NCBI GenBank assembly: GCA_016793305.1
Contig: JAEUHU010000134.1
Coordinates: forward strand, 1 to 52,181
Direction of reading: 5' to 3'
Length of the DNA stretch: 52,181 nucleotides
Source of the DNA: Planctomycetota bacterium
Lineage (GTDB): Bacteria; Planctomycetota; UBA1135; UBA2386
The position numbers were made by a program, and so were the translations under genes. This document shows positions 1 through 9,578 of this stretch, one piece after another. Under the pieces are notes generated by a model, which did no database searches, was not told the origin of the DNA, and worked only from the letters and a program-made list of their open reading frames with translations. Position 1 is the stretch's first letter. Every line of letters begins with the position of its first letter.

Positions 1-651
1 CATCAGCTGCAGCAGTTCCTCCAGGATGATCGCAGGGGCCCGATTGGCATCGAGCTCCCGCAGAAGTTTGCGGCTCCGGTAGTAGTCGAGCAGCGGAGCC
101 GTCTGGGTCCGGTACTCGACCAATCGCTTGTTGATCTTGTCAGGGTGGTCGTCGGAGCGCTGCACGGTCTTGCCCCCGCACAGGTCACAGACCCCTTCGG
201 CCTTGGTGGGCTTCGTCTGGACGTGCCAGATGGCCCCGCACTTCTCGCAGGTTCGCCTACCGGTGAGCCGGGACATCAACACCTCCTCGGGCACGGCGAA
301 GTAGACGACGTGCGTCAGCTTCCGCCCGACGGGAAGCTCGCGATCGAGCGCCTCGGCCTGGGCGAGCGTGCGCGGGAAGCCGTCGAGGATCCAAGCGTTC
401 GCGGCATCCGGCTGGGCGATGCGCTTCTGGACCATGCCGATGATCACGGCATCGGGGACCAGCTTGCCGCCATCCATGAAGGACTTGGCCTGCAGACCCA
501 ACTCCGTGCCCTGGGCAACCTCGGCCCGGAGCATGTCGCCCGTCGAGATGTGGGCGAGGGAGCCGCGACCCGCGACTTCCTTCGCCTGCGTGCCCTTGCC
601 GGCGCCTGGCGCGCCGAGGAACACGACCCGAGCTTGCAACGCGACGCCCAT
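1..651 (-). CDS. adk: Adenylate kinase (3' end outside window)
   Basis: Interconverts ATP + AMP and 2 ADP in the cytoplasm. The reading frame opens with ATG at 651 and runs without a stop to base 1, so at least 217 residues are present and the C-terminus lies outside the window. The P-loop GAPGAGKGT follows the N-terminus, then the AMP-binding DGFPRT motif. The LID carries a four-cysteine zinc site (CEKC then CDLC), the zinc-type LID found in many bacteria. It begins 2 bp after the secY stop codon, the usual secY-adk order at the end of the spc operon, so it is probably cotranscribed with it. Confidence 0.96.
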   Translation of the reverse strand, partial: MGVALQARVVFLGAPGAGKGTQAKEVAGRGSLAHISTGDMLRAEVAQGTELGLQAKSFMDGGKLVPDAVIIGMVQKRIAQPDAANAWILDGFPRTLAQAEALDRELPVGRKLTHVVYFAVPEEVLMSRLTGRRTCEKCGAIWHVQTKPTKAEGVCDLCGGKTVQRSDDHPDKINKRLVEYRTQTAPLLDYYRSRKLLRELDANRAPAIILEELLQLM

Positions 652-653
652 GG

Positions 654-2027
654 TCAGTTCGAGGCGCGACGGCCCCACCCACTCCCACTGGCAGCGGCTT
701 CGCTGGTCGCCTTGTTGATGGTCTCGTAGTTCCGCATGACCATCATGGCGTTGATCTTCTCGACCATGTCGAGCGCCACACCGACGACGATCAGGATCGA
801 GGTACCCGACATGAAGTAGATCAGCACCTGGTCCATGCCACCGCCCCCGACGCCGATCAGCGACGGCAGCACGGCGACGATGGCGAGGAAGGTCGCACCG
901 GCGAGGGTGATGCGGACCATCGTCTTCTCGAGGAACTCGGCGGTCGGCTTGCCCGGCTTGATGGTCGGGATGAACGAGCCGTTCTCCTGCAGGTTCTTCG
1001 CGATCTCGTTCGGCTGGAACATCATCGACGTCCAGAAGAAGGCGAAGAAGTAGATCAGCGCGGTGAAGCTGGTGATGAACCAGAAGCCGCGTTGGCCACC
1101 GAAGGCGAGGTCCAGCCAGTTGCCGAAGCCCGTGAAGCCGAGACCGATCAACGCCTTGCCGAGCATCGCCGGGATCATCAGCAACGCCGAGCCGAAGATG
1201 ATCGGCATCACGTTGGCCTGGTTCAGCTTGAACGGCAGGAAGGTTTTCTCACCGCCGATCGTGCGGCTGCCACGGGTGTGGCGCGGCTGCTGGATCGGGA
1301 TGCGACGCTGGGCCTTCGTCATGTAGACGACCGCCACGACCGCGACCGCCCAGGCGCCCAAGAACAACAGCAGGTGGTGCCAGTCGTCGACGCCGAAGCC
1401 CTTCTGGAAGTAGAGGGACACCGACGGATACAGCTGGGCGACGATGCCCGCCATGATGATCAGGGAGACCCCGTTGCCGATGCCGTGCTCGGTGATCTGC
1501 TCACCCAGCCACATGATGAACATCGTGCCCGCGGTCAGGGCGACCATCACGACGATGTAGTAGGGGCCGAGCCACTGGTTCACGCCTGCGTGCAAGAGCT
1601 GGGAGTTCTCGGTACGGAGCGAACCGAAGATCACGAACCACGATTGGATCAGGCAGATGCCGACCGTGGCCAAGCGCGTGTACTGGTTGATCTTCCGCTG
1701 CCCGCTCTGCCCTTCCTTGGCAATCTTCTCGAGCGCCGGCACAGCCTTGCTGAGCAAGCTGAAGATGATGCTGGCCGAGATGTAGGGCATCACGCCGAGC
1801 GAGAAGATGGTGGCACTCTGCAGGGAACCACCGGTCAGGATGTTCATGACACTGAACACCTGACCGACACCAGAAAGGTCCCTCGAGTTGTCGAGGGACA
1901 CCTGGAAGTTCACGCCGGGCAGCGGAATGAAGAACCCGATCCGATAGACCAGCAAGAGCCCGAGGGTGATCAGGATCTTGTTCCTGATCTCGGGCACCTT
2001 GAACAGGTTGGAAATCGTCAGGTTCAT
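654..2027 (-). CDS. secY: Preprotein translocase subunit SecY
   Basis: Central pore subunit of the SecYEG channel in the inner membrane. The 457-residue length and ten predicted hydrophobic segments fit the family. The N-terminus (NLFKVPEIRNKILITLGLL) and the PLPGVN, QYTR and IPIQQ stretches are typical. ATG at 2027 gives the standard SecY N-terminus. It follows rplO by 69 bp and precedes adk by 2 bp. The C-terminal tail is slightly extended, with a Gly/Ser-rich end. Confidence 0.97.
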   Translation of the reverse strand: MNLTISNLFKVPEIRNKILITLGLLLVYRIGFFIPLPGVNFQVSLDNSRDLSGVGQVFSVMNILTGGSLQSATIFSLGVMPYISASIIFSLLSKAVPALEKIAKEGQSGQRKINQYTRLATVGICLIQSWFVIFGSLRTENSQLLHAGVNQWLGPYYIVVMVALTAGTMFIMWLGEQITEHGIGNGVSLIIMAGIVAQLYPSVSLYFQKGFGVDDWHHLLLFLGAWAVAVVAVVYMTKAQRRIPIQQPRHTRGSRTIGGEKTFLPFKLNQANVMPIIFGSALLMIPAMLGKALIGLGFTGFGNWLDLAFGGQRGFWFITSFTALIYFFAFFWTSMMFQPNEIAKNLQENGSFIPTIKPGKPTAEFLEKTMVRITLAGATFLAIVAVLPSLIGVGGGGMDQVLIYFMSGTSILIVVGVALDMVEKINAMMVMRNYETINKATSEAAASGSGWGRRASN

Positions 2028-2096
2028 GGAGTTGGTTCTGGCTCGCGGTCTCTCGAAGGCTGGCCGTTCTCCGCTTGGGGCGGAGCTACCGATCTC

Positions 2097-2624
2097 TCAG
2101 CGGCGCACCCGGGGCGAACCGGGCTGACGCTTCTTGCCGTCCTTGGCGACGAACTTGGCCCGGTGCGGACGCTGCTCGATCAGGACCACCTTGCCGCCGG
2201 CCGCTTCGATCTTCGTGCGGGCCGGACCGGTGATCGCGTCGACGTGCACCGTCAGGGCCTTCTTGATCTCGCCGTTGCCCAGCAGCTTGAACAGGTCGCT
2301 GTGCTTCTCCTTCGACGTGAGGCCACGGGCCAGCACGGCCTTGAGGTCGACCTGCGAGCCGGCGTCGAACACGTCGAGATCGGCGACGTTCACCACCGTG
2401 AACACCTTCTCGAAGTTCTTGTTGTTGAAGCCGCGCTTGGGCAAGCGCCGGTAGAGCGGCATCTGACCGCCTTCCCAGCCGATGCGACGCGACCAGCCAG
2501 AGCGGGCCTTGGCACCCTTGTGACCGCGGCCCGACGTCTTGCCGAGACCGGAGCCGACGCCACGACCGATGCGCTTGCGTTCGGGAAACTTGAGGCCGAG
2601 GGCCTTTGCTTCGGCGAGGTTCAT
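2097..2624 (-). CDS. rplO: 50S ribosomal protein L15
   Basis: Large-subunit protein with the Gly/Arg-rich N-terminus RIGRGVGSGLGKTSGRGHKG and the downstream EGGQMPLYRRLPKRGF motif that define L15. At 175 residues it is somewhat longer than the usual 145-150, through a basic C-terminal tail. ATG at 2624 overlaps the rpsE stop by 4 bp (ATGA). This leaves no room for rpmD (L30), which normally lies between rpsE and rplO. Confidence 0.96.
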   Translation of the reverse strand: MNLAEAKALGLKFPERKRIGRGVGSGLGKTSGRGHKGAKARSGWSRRIGWEGGQMPLYRRLPKRGFNNKNFEKVFTVVNVADLDVFDAGSQVDLKAVLARGLTSKEKHSDLFKLLGNGEIKKALTVHVDAITGPARTKIEAAGGKVVLIEQRPHRAKFVAKDGKKRQPGSPRVRR

Positions 2625-3133
2625 TCGAGGTTCACTCCGCGCACGGCGACCGTCTGTTCACGGTTCCGCAGCTTGCTCAAAGCCATCATCGTCGCCTTCA
2701 CGACGTTGAGGGGGTTGGTCGAGCCGTAGTTCTTGGTCAGGATGTCGGTGATGCCAGCGTGCTCGAGCACCTTGCGCACCGCCTTGCCGGCGATGATGCC
2801 GGTGCCGGGGGCAGCGGGCAGCAGGCGCACCTTGGTGGCGCAGTACTCGCCTTCGGTGGCGTGCGGGATCGTCGTGCCGTCGCGGAGCACACGCATGATC
2901 TGCTTGCGTGCATCCTTGACCGACTTCTCGATCGCGTTCGGGACTTCGCGGCCCTTGCCATAGCCGATCCCGACCAGGCCATTGCGGTTGCCGACGACCG
3001 ACAGCGCACTGAAGCTGAACCGGCGGCCGCCCTTGACGACGGCAGCGGATCGATTGATCGCCACCACGTCGTCCTCGACGTCCGCGGACAACGCTTCGTC
3101 GATCGGAATCAGAGGAATCTTACCCTTCGCCAT
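2621..3133 (-). CDS. rpsE: 30S ribosomal protein S5
   Basis: Small-subunit protein near the decoding centre and mRNA entry. The 170 residues contain VVKGGRRFSFSALSVVGN in the N-terminal double-stranded-RNA-binding-like domain and the S5 C-terminal domain with LLPAAPGTGIIAG. It overlaps rplO by 4 bp and lies 41 bp downstream of rplR in the spc operon. Length and motif order are normal for the family. Confidence 0.96.
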   Translation of the reverse strand: MAKGKIPLIPIDEALSADVEDDVVAINRSAAVVKGGRRFSFSALSVVGNRNGLVGIGYGKGREVPNAIEKSVKDARKQIMRVLRDGTTIPHATEGEYCATKVRLLPAAPGTGIIAGKAVRKVLEHAGITDILTKNYGSTNPLNVVKATMMALSKLRNREQTVAVRGVNLE

Positions 3134-3174
3134 GATCGGAACTCACCAGCCTGGCTGGTCGGTGCGGTGGAGAA

Positions 3175-3543
3175 TCAGAACTGCAGACCGGCTTCGCGAG
3201 CAGCGTCGGCGAGAGCCTTGATGCGACCGTGATACTTGTAGGCGCCACGATCGAAGGCGACCGCGGTGACACCGGCGCGCTTCGCACGCTCGGCGACCAG
3301 GGCGCCGACCTTCTTGGCGATGTCCGTCTTGCGCATGCCCTTGATGGCGGTGCGCACGTCCTTCTCCTGCGAGGAGGCCGACGCCACCGTGTGGCCACGG
3401 ACGTCGTCGATCACCTGGGCGGAGATGTTGGCGAGGCTGCGGAACACCGACAGTCGCGGGCGCGACGAAACACTGCGCAGCTTCTCGCGCAGAGAGCTGG
3501 CCTTGCCGCGGCGCTGTTGGTGCTTCTGGGAAGTGGAAGTCAT
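3175..3543 (-). CDS. rplR: 50S ribosomal protein L18
   Basis: 5S rRNA-binding large-subunit protein. ATG at 3543 is chosen because it gives the standard 122-residue L18; the frame stays open further upstream but reads into rplF in another frame. RPRLSVFRS near the N-terminus, GHTVASASS in the centre and [26 protein letters not shown] at the end (seen in two blocks) are the L18 hallmarks. It sits between rplF and rpsE as in the canonical spc operon. Confidence 0.96.
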   Translation of the reverse strand: MTSTSQKHQQRRGKASSLREKLRSVSSRPRLSVFRSLANISAQVIDDVRGHTVASASSQEKDVRTAIKGMRKTDIAKKVGALVAERAKRAGVTAVAFDRGAYKYHGRIKALADAAREAGLQF

Positions 3544-3563
3544 GATGCTCAGCTCCTGATCGA

Positions 3564-4115
3564 TCAGCCGCCACCACCCGAAGCGAAGGCCTTGCCGGCC
3601 TTGCGACGAATGACCTCTTCGGCGTACTTGATGCCCTTGCCCTTGTACGGCTCGGGCTTGCGCAGCTTGCGAATCGCCGAGGCGACTGCGCCAACCTGCT
3701 GGTTGTCGATGCCCTTGATCACCAGGGACGTCGGGGTCGGCGCCTCGATGGTGACGGTCTTCGGCAGCGGGAAGAAGACCGGGCGGTTGAAGCCGAGCTT
3801 CAGCACCAGGTTCTTGCCCTCGATCGAGGCTTCGTAGCCGACGCCGTTGATCTCGAGCTTCTTCTCGTAGCCCTTGGACACGCCTTCGATCATGTTGGCG
3901 AGCAGCGCGCGGGTGGTGCCCTGCAGGGCCCGACTCTGCCGTTCCTCGTCCTTCGGAGCGACCGTCAGCGTGGTGCCCGTGAGGGTCACGGAGACCTCGG
4001 AGCGCAGCGGCAACTTGGATTCGCCCTTCGTCCCCTTCACGGTGACGACTCCAGGAGCGACCGTGACGGTCACACCCTTGGGCACTTCGATTGGCTTCTT
4101 GCCGATTCTGGACAT
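3564..4115 (-). CDS. rplF: 50S ribosomal protein L6
   Basis: Large-subunit protein near the factor-binding site. It starts [15 protein letters not shown], the canonical L6 N-terminus, and holds two repeated L6 folds. The second ends in the signature [21 protein letters not shown]. The 183-residue length is typical. It lies 20 bp upstream of rplR and 9 bp after rpsH. Confidence 0.97.
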   Translation of the reverse strand: MSRIGKKPIEVPKGVTVTVAPGVVTVKGTKGESKLPLRSEVSVTLTGTTLTVAPKDEERQSRALQGTTRALLANMIEGVSKGYEKKLEINGVGYEASIEGKNLVLKLGFNRPVFFPLPKTVTIEAPTPTSLVIKGIDNQQVGAVASAIRKLRKPEPYKGKGIKYAEEVIRRKAGKAFASGGGG

Positions 4116-4124
4116 GGATCTTCC

Positions 4125-4520
4125 TCAGTCCACCGTGCAGAGGACTTCGCCACCCACCTGGCGCTGGCGGCACTCACGGTCGGAGAGCACGCCCTGGTTG
4201 GTCGAAACGACGGCGATACCAAGGCCGCCGCGGACCTTCGGCAGGTCCTTGCAGGCTCGGTAGCGGCGGCAGCCCGGCTTGCTGAAGCGAGCCAGCGACG
4301 AGATGACCTTCTCGCCATCGGGGCCGTAACGGAACTCGATGCGAATGGCCGAGCGCGGACCGTCGGCTGCGACCTCGTATCCGCCGATGAAGCCTTCGCG
4401 CTTCAGGGCATCGAGGATCGCGACCTTCAGGCGGCTGCCCGGGACCACGCAGTTGGTGGCACCGCTCATGAGAGCGTTGCGCATCCGGGTCAGCATGTCA
4501 GCAATGGGATCGGTGAGCAT
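4125..4520 (-). CDS. rpsH: 30S ribosomal protein S8
   Basis: 16S rRNA-binding assembly protein, which in E. coli also represses the spc operon (family knowledge, not shown here). [16 protein letters not shown] is the standard N-terminus, and the C-terminal [19 protein letters not shown] matches the S8 signature. 131 residues. It follows rpsN by 12 bp. Confidence 0.97.
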   Translation of the reverse strand: MLTDPIADMLTRMRNALMSGATNCVVPGSRLKVAILDALKREGFIGGYEVAADGPRSAIRIEFRYGPDGEKVISSLARFSKPGCRRYRACKDLPKVRGGLGIAVVSTNQGVLSDRECRQRQVGGEVLCTVD

Positions 4521-4532
4521 GGTCTCGATCTC

Positions 4533-4718
4533 CTACCAAGAAGCCTTGCGAACACCGGGGATCTCTCCCTGGAGTGCGAGATGACGGAAACAGCAGCGGC
4601 AGATACCGAACTTGCGGTAATAGGCACGCGCCCGGCCACACAGCTGGCAGCGGTTGTATCGCCGAGTCGAAAACTTCGGCTTCTGCTGCTGCTTCACCCT
4701 CAAGCACTTCTTGGCCAT
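4533..4718 (-). CDS. rpsN: 30S ribosomal protein S14, zinc-binding (type Z)
   Basis: A 61-residue small-subunit protein. Two CxxC pairs (CQLC and CRCC) make the four-cysteine zinc site, so this is the short zinc-containing S14 form rather than the longer zinc-free paralogue. CRACFR-like CRCCFRHLA and the C-terminal GVRKASW are family hallmarks. It lies between rplE and rpsH as in the canonical spc operon. Confidence 0.95.
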   Translation of the reverse strand: MAKKCLRVKQQQKPKFSTRRYNRCQLCGRARAYYRKFGICRCCFRHLALQGEIPGVRKASW

Positions 4719-4772
4719 GGTTGTCTGCTAGTCGGTAGTCCTGACGATTGGTATGCGGATGGAATGCCCGGC

Positions 4773-5348
4773 TCACTTCCGGAACGGAAGCCCGAGCTGC
4801 GCTAGGAGGGCCATGCCTTCCTTGTCGGTCGACGCCGTGGTCACGAACGTGATGTCCATGCCCTGGACGAACTCGACCTTGTCGAGCTGGATCTCCGGAA
4901 ACACACTCTGTTCCGACAGACCCATCGTGTAGTTGCCTCGGCCATCCAACTTCGTGGGCAGGCCACGGAAGTCGCGGATGCGCGGGATCGCCAGCGTGAT
5001 CAAGCGGTCGAAGAACTCCCACATCCGGGCACCGCGCAGCGTGACCGCGATGCCGATCGGGTATCCCTCGCGCAGCTTGAAGCCCGACACGGCGCCACGC
5101 GCCTTCCGGATCATGGGCTTCTGGCCGGTGATCGCGGTGAGGTCCTTGTTCGCAGCTTCGATGCGGTTCTTGTTCTCGACCGCCTTGCCGACGCCCATGT
5201 TGACGACGATCTTGGTCAGTCGCGGCACCATCATCGGGTTCGGATAGCCGAACTCCTTGGTCAGACCGGCAACGGCCTTGGTCCGGTAGTGCTGCTGCAG
5301 ACGCGGAGCCTGCTTCGTGCTCCCGGCCTTGCTGGTAGTGGTAGTCAT
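4773..5348 (-). CDS. rplE: 50S ribosomal protein L5
   Basis: 5S rRNA-binding protein of the central protuberance. The 191 residues include [15 protein letters not shown] and the C-terminal [13 protein letters not shown]. An N-terminal extension of about ten residues rich in Thr and Ser precedes the usual start region. It lies 66 bp downstream of rplX and 54 bp upstream of rpsN. Confidence 0.96.
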   Translation of the reverse strand: MTTTTSKAGSTKQAPRLQQHYRTKAVAGLTKEFGYPNPMMVPRLTKIVVNMGVGKAVENKNRIEAANKDLTAITGQKPMIRKARGAVSGFKLREGYPIGIAVTLRGARMWEFFDRLITLAIPRIRDFRGLPTKLDGRGNYTMGLSEQSVFPEIQLDKVEFVQGMDITFVTTASTDKEGMALLAQLGLPFRK

Positions 5349-5414
5349 CGGATTCTCAGCCTGCGTATTCGTTCGGGTCCGGCCGACTCACGTCGGTTCG
5401 GACATTCGGATCGG

Positions 5415-5762
5415 TCAGTCGAACTTGGTGCCGCAGCGGATGCCGACGCGCACCTTCTTGCCCTCGACCATTTGCACCTTCGTCCGCGTGCCCTTGCCCA
5501 GCTTCTCGCTGAACAGCAGCACGTTGCTGATGTCGATCGGCTGCTCCATCTGCACGCGACCGCCCTTCGGATTCTGCTGCGACCGGCGGTGGTGCTTCCA
5601 GCGCAGGTTCACACCCTGCACGATGACCCGGCCGGTCTCTCCGTCGACCTTGAGCACTTCGCGCGGCTCGTTCGACTTGTACTGACCGCTGGTGACGACG
5701 ACCTTGTCGCCCTTCTTCACGTGCAGCGCGGTGCGGCGCGTCTTCGGCTTGTTGAAGAACAT
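5415..5762 (-). CDS. rplX: 50S ribosomal protein L24
   Basis: Early assembly protein of the large subunit. The KOW motif (HVKKGDKVVVTSGQYK) and the VQGVNLRWKHHRRSQQNPKGG block are diagnostic. 115 residues. Its ATG overlaps the rplN stop by one base (TGATG), consistent with translational coupling. Confidence 0.95.
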   Translation of the reverse strand: MFFNKPKTRRTALHVKKGDKVVVTSGQYKSNEPREVLKVDGETGRVIVQGVNLRWKHHRRSQQNPKGGRVQMEQPIDISNVLLFSEKLGKGTRTKVQMVEGKKVRVGIRCGTKFD

Positions 5763-6130
5763 CAGACCACTTCCTCCGCCAGGGACACGATCTTCATGAA
5801 GTTGCGGTCACGGAGCTCGCGGGCAACGGCTCCGAAGATGCGAGTGCCGCGCGGGTTGCCTTCCTTGTCGATCACGACCAGCGCGTTGCGATCGAACCGG
5901 ATGTAGGAGCCGTCGGAACGGCGCACGGGCTTGGCGGTGCGGACCACCACGGCCTTCACCACCTCGTGCTCCTTCACTTCACCGGTCGGCAGCGCCTTCT
6001 TGACGACGGCGATCACGACATCCCCGACGGAGGCGTAGCGGCGACCGCTACCACCCAGCACCTTCACACACATGGCACGCTTGGCGCCAGTGTTGTCGGC
6101 GACGTCGAGCATCGACATTTCTTGGATCAT
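5762..6130 (-). CDS. rplN: 50S ribosomal protein L14
   Basis: Subunit-interface protein. Exactly 122 residues, beginning [20 protein letters not shown] and ending [12 protein letters not shown], as is typical. The [12 protein letters not shown] segment is conserved. A 172-bp spacer, unusually long for this operon, separates it from rpsQ upstream; it holds a small hairpin and a 16-bp direct repeat. Confidence 0.97.
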   Translation of the reverse strand: MIQEMSMLDVADNTGAKRAMCVKVLGGSGRRYASVGDVVIAVVKKALPTGEVKEHEVVKAVVVRTAKPVRRSDGSYIRFDRNALVVIDKEGNPRGTRIFGAVARELRDRNFMKIVSLAEEVV

Positions 6131-6229
6131 CGGAGTCTCCTGCAGTGTCTGGCGCCCCCCATCGACTGGGTTGCACCAACTCTGGCGATTGGATTGCAGT
6201 TCTTTCGGACGCGGGTCTTGTCTTGGATC

Positions 6230-6290
6230 GGGCTCGCGGTGAGCCCCTCTTGCTGCCTGTCACCAGCGGCCGGTGTCACCAGCGGCCAGC
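6230..6290. repeat. Hairpin and short direct repeat in rpsQ-rplN spacer
   Basis: GGGCTC at 6230-6235 pairs perfectly with GAGCCC at 6241-6246 (6-bp stem, 5-nt loop). A 16-bp near-direct repeat beginning GTCACCAGCGGCC occurs at 6259-6274 and 6275-6290. Both lie in the 172-bp gap between rpsQ and rplN. They may be an internal attenuator or mRNA processing site; no function is proven. Confidence 0.4.
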
Positions 6291-6302
6291 AGTCGGCTGC
6301 GA

Positions 6303-6605
6303 TCAGCTCGAGGCCTTCTGGACCACTCGCACCAGGCGCCAGCGCTTGAGCTTGCTCAGTGGCCGGGTCTGGCAGACCTCGACGATGTCTCCGACCTTGG
6401 CCTCGTTCTGCTCGTCGTGGGCGTACAGCTTGGTGCGCCGGGAGATGAACTTCTCGTAGAGCGGGTGGCGAACCTTGCGGTCCACCTGCACGACGAGCGT
6501 CTTGTTCATCTTGTTCGAGGTCACCATGCCGCGCATCACCTTGCGGAGGTTGCGCTCCGCAGAGCCGGCGCCGCCAGCAGCCGCATTGGTCGTCGTGTTG
6601 CTCAT
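6303..6605 (-). CDS. rpsQ: 30S ribosomal protein S17
   Basis: Early 16S rRNA-binding protein. [20 protein letters not shown] and the [12 protein letters not shown] block are the S17 signature, followed by [20 protein letters not shown]. The 100 residues include a short Ala/Gly-rich N-terminal extension. It overlaps the rpmC stop by 4 bp. Confidence 0.95.
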   Translation of the reverse strand: MSNTTTNAAAGGAGSAERNLRKVMRGMVTSNKMNKTLVVQVDRKVRHPLYEKFISRRTKLYAHDEQNEAKVGDIVEVCQTRPLSKLKRWRLVRVVQKASS

Positions 6606-6814
6606 TGCTTCTTGCCCTCGTTGCGCGCCCGATCGCCGAGGACCGTCATGATCCTGGCGATGGTCTTGCGAATCTCGTTCGCACGGGACGGCTTGGCTAC
6701 CGCCTCGGTCGAACCACGGAAGCGCAACTGGAACTGCTCCTTGCGCAGGTCGTTCAGCTTCGCCTTGAGCTCGGCATTGTCATCGCCGCGGATTTCTTGG
6801 ATCGCCTTCTTCAT
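6602..6814 (-). CDS. rpmC: 50S ribosomal protein L29
   Basis: Small helical-hairpin protein at the exit tunnel. 70 residues with [14 protein letters not shown] and [19 protein letters not shown], the L29 signature. It lies 13 bp downstream of rplP and overlaps rpsQ by 4 bp, in the usual rplP-rpmC-rpsQ order. Confidence 0.94.
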   Translation of the reverse strand: MKKAIQEIRGDDNAELKAKLNDLRKEQFQLRFRGSTEAVAKPSRANEIRKTIARIMTVLGDRARNEGKKQ

Positions 6815-6827
6815 GACAGCCTCGAGA

Positions 6828-7238
6828 TCAAGCGTGACGACGACGGACCAGGCGGACCTTGACCGGGAGCTTGTGGGCGACCCGATTGAAGGCGCGCTTG
6901 GCAGCGTCCTCGGTGACTCCGTCCAATTCGAACAGGACCGTGCCCGGCTTCACCACCGCGGCCCAGAACTCGACATCGCCCTTGCCGGTACCCATTCGGG
7001 TCTCGGCGGGCTTCTTGCTGACCGACTTGTGTGGGAACACGCGGATCCAGATCTTGGCTTCCGGCACGGCGCGGGACGCCGCCACACGACCAGCCTCGAT
7101 CACACGGGCGGAGATCCAACCCGGCTCGAGCGCCTGCAGGCCGAATTCGCCGAACGAAACTTCGTTGCCGCGCGTGGCCTCACCGCGGATGCGACCTCGC
7201 ATCTGCTTGCGCCACTTCGTTCTCTTTGGCATCAACAT
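6828..7238 (-). CDS. rplP: 50S ribosomal protein L16
   Basis: Large-subunit protein near the A site. The 136 residues begin [19 protein letters not shown], the canonical start, and contain [19 protein letters not shown]. The C-terminus [12 protein letters not shown] is typical. It follows rpsC by 18 bp. Confidence 0.97.
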   Translation of the reverse strand: MLMPKRTKWRKQMRGRIRGEATRGNEVSFGEFGLQALEPGWISARVIEAGRVAASRAVPEAKIWIRVFPHKSVSKKPAETRMGTGKGDVEFWAAVVKPGTVLFELDGVTEDAAKRAFNRVAHKLPVKVRLVRRRHA

Positions 7239-7256
7239 GGCAGATATCCTTCGCTA

Positions 7257-7943
7257 TCAGCTGACCGGGCGTTCGACGGCGGGGCGGACCGGCAGCAGGC
7301 CGTTCGTGGTCTCGCCAGGGCCATACTCGCCCTTGAAGATCCAGACCTTGCAGCCGAGCGTGCCGTACTTGGTGGCACAGGTCGCGAATCCGTACTCCAA
7401 CTGCGCACGCAGCGTGGTGCACGGCACACGGCCCTTGCGGTAGTTGCCGATGCGCGACATCTCGGCGCCTTGCAGGCGGCCGGCCACGCGGATCTTGATG
7501 CCCTTGGCCCCGGCGGCCATGGAGGCGTCCGCGACCTTCTTCAAGGCGCGGCGGTAGTTGATGCGCTTGCCGAGTTGCTCGGCAACCGCCTCGGCCACCA
7601 GGTTCGCCTCCATCTCGGGGCGGTGGATCTCGATGATCTTCATGCGGACCGGCTTGCCGGTCAGCTTCTCGAGCTCCTGGCGGAACTCGTCGACCTTCGC
7701 CCCCTTCTTCCCGATCAGTACACCGGGACGGGCCGTGTGGATGAACACGGTCACCAACTCACCGGTGCGCTCGATCTCCACCTTCGGAATGGCAGCGAAC
7801 TGCCATTCCTTGCGGATGAACTTCCGGATCTTCTGATCCTCGATGAGGTTCTTGGAGAAGTCCTTCTTGTTCGCGTACCAGCGGGAGCGCCACTGCTCCG
7901 TGATCGCAACTCGGAAGCCGGTCGGGTGGACTTTCTGGCCCAT
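7257..7943 (-). CDS. rpsC: 30S ribosomal protein S3
   Basis: Protein of the mRNA entry channel. MGQKVHPTGFRV is the standard N-terminus. The KH domain contains ARPGVLIGKKGAKVDEF, and the C-terminal domain holds GRLQGAEMSR and VWIFKGEYGPGE. 228 residues. It is separated from rplV by 2 bp. Confidence 0.97.
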   Translation of the reverse strand: MGQKVHPTGFRVAITEQWRSRWYANKKDFSKNLIEDQKIRKFIRKEWQFAAIPKVEIERTGELVTVFIHTARPGVLIGKKGAKVDEFRQELEKLTGKPVRMKIIEIHRPEMEANLVAEAVAEQLGKRINYRRALKKVADASMAAGAKGIKIRVAGRLQGAEMSRIGNYRKGRVPCTTLRAQLEYGFATCATKYGTLGCKVWIFKGEYGPGETTNGLLPVRPAVERPVS

Positions 7944-7945
7944 GA

Positions 7946-8344
7946 TTATTCGTCTCCGCCTTCGGTGCCTGCGCCACTCGCTTGGGCGCCATTCGCTTGG
8001 GCATCGGCAACGTGGATGTGGATATGGCAGGTGCGCCGCTTGATCGGCATCGCGCGGCCTTGCGGCCCCGGACGGACGCGCATACCACCCGGCAACGGGG
8101 GGCCGTCCTGAGCGAACGTGCGCGAGACGACCAGTCGATTGGCGCGCACCGAGGGGTTCTGCAGGGCGTTGGCCACTGCCGACGCCAGGACCTTGTAGAT
8201 GGCCCGGGAAGCGCGGTGACGATCGTGGCGCAGCTCGTCGAGAGCGGCGTTGGCCGACCGACCACGGATCAGCTCCAGGATCAGGCGCGCCTTGTAAGTG
8301 CCCATCCGGGCACCGCGATGCACAGCACGAACTTCGAAGCTCAT
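7946..8344 (-). CDS. rplV: 50S ribosomal protein L22
   Basis: Exit-tunnel protein. The 132 residues contain [17 protein letters not shown] and the diagnostic [19 protein letters not shown] low-complexity Ala/Gly/acid-rich tail of about 20 residues follows the conserved end. It overlaps rpsS by 4 bp. Confidence 0.95.
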   Translation of the reverse strand: MSFEVRAVHRGARMGTYKARLILELIRGRSANAALDELRHDRHRASRAIYKVLASAVANALQNPSVRANRLVVSRTFAQDGPPLPGGMRVRPGPQGRAMPIKRRTCHIHIHVADAQANGAQASGAGTEGGDE

Positions 8345-8616
8345 TTCTCTTCGCCCTTCTTCGTCGAGTGGCCGCGGAAGGTGCGCGTCGGGGCGAACTC
8401 GCCCAGGCGGTGGCCGACCATGTCTTCCGTCACGTAGACCTTCAGGAAGGTCCTGCCGTTGTGCACATTGAAGGTGTGCCCCACGAACTCAGGCAGGATC
8501 ACGCTCGGGCGCGACCAGGTCTGGATCGGGTCCTTGACACCCTTCTGATTCATCGCCGCCACCTTCTTCAGGAGCTTCGGGTGGACGAACGGACCTTTGC
8601 TGATACTACGGCTCAT
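8341..8616 (-). CDS. rpsS: 30S ribosomal protein S19
   Basis: Small-subunit head protein. 91 residues beginning [19 protein letters not shown], with [20 protein letters not shown] and [18 protein letters not shown], all S19 hallmarks. It lies 76 bp downstream of rplB and overlaps rplV by 4 bp. Confidence 0.97.
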   Translation of the reverse strand: MSRSISKGPFVHPKLLKKVAAMNQKGVKDPIQTWSRPSVILPEFVGHTFNVHNGRTFLKVYVTEDMVGHRLGEFAPTRTFRGHSTKKGEEK

Positions 8617-8692
8617 CGTGATTCTCCTGCTCGCCGAGTCATGACTTCAGCAGCTGGATGATGCGGTTGGTTGGATGCTGGTTGTGACTGCA

Positions 8693-9553
8693 TCAGCTGC
8701 CGCTACCGACGGCAACGTGCTTGCCCGGCGGACGACGACGCAGGATGAACTGGTTGCTACGCGCCTTGCCACGACGGGTCTTGCCGCCCTTGGCCAACTT
8801 GCCGGTCGGCGAGCACGGGTGACGACCACCGCCAGTGCGGCCTTCACCACCACCCATCGGGTGGTCGACCGGGTTCTGCGACGTGCCGCGATTGTGCGGA
8901 CGGCGACCGAGGTAGCGGACGCGACCGGCCTTGCCCCAGCGCACGTTCTGCCAGTCGGCATTGCCGATCTCGCCGATCGTGGCGCGGCAGCTGCTGTGGA
9001 CCTTGCGCATCTCGCCCGACGGCAGCACGACGACCGCGTACTCCCCGTCGCGCGCCATCAACTGGCACGAGTTGCCGGCCGAACGGGCCAGCTGCCCACC
9101 TCGACCGGGCTGCAGCTCGACGTTGTGCACCTGCAGGCCGAGCGGAATCGCATCCAGGCGCATGCAGTTGCCGAGATCCGGCTCGCAGCGCTCGCCGGAC
9201 ATCACCTTCATGCCGACCGTGAGCCCCTTCGGAGCAAGGATGTAGCTCTTGGCGCCGTCGGCGTAGTACACCAACGCGATGTCCGCCGTGCGGTTCGGGT
9301 CGTACTCGATCGACTTCACCGTGGCCGGAACCCCGTCCTTGGCGCGCAGGAAGTCGACCTTGCGGTACATCTTGCGTGCGCCACCGCCACGGAAGCGGCT
9401 GGTGATGTGGCCCAGGGCGTCGTGGCCGGCGCGATCGGACAACCGCTCGGTCAGCTGCTTCTCACGACGCTTGCCCTTCGTCAGGTGGCTGAAGTCCAGC
9501 ACCGACGAGTTGCGGCGACCGGCAGAGGTTGGCTTGTAGACTTTGACGGGCAT
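8693..9553 (-). CDS. rplB: 50S ribosomal protein L2
   Basis: Core protein needed for peptidyl-transferase centre assembly. 286 residues starting MPVKVYKPTSAGRRNSSV, with the conserved HPMGGGEGRTGGGRHPCSP block near the C-terminus that includes the functionally important histidine. It follows rplW by 25 bp in the canonical S10-operon order. Confidence 0.97.
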   Translation of the reverse strand: MPVKVYKPTSAGRRNSSVLDFSHLTKGKRREKQLTERLSDRAGHDALGHITSRFRGGGARKMYRKVDFLRAKDGVPATVKSIEYDPNRTADIALVYYADGAKSYILAPKGLTVGMKVMSGERCEPDLGNCMRLDAIPLGLQVHNVELQPGRGGQLARSAGNSCQLMARDGEYAVVVLPSGEMRKVHSSCRATIGEIGNADWQNVRWGKAGRVRYLGRRPHNRGTSQNPVDHPMGGGEGRTGGGRHPCSPTGKLAKGGKTRRGKARSNQFILRRRPPGKHVAVGSGS

Positions 9554-9578
9554 GTCACTGGCTCCGTGGGATCACCGC

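Noticed and set aside
1092..2729. Long plus-strand frame opposite secY and rplO
   Set aside because: Spans two conserved ribosomal-operon genes on the other strand, and its composition is shadow-like.
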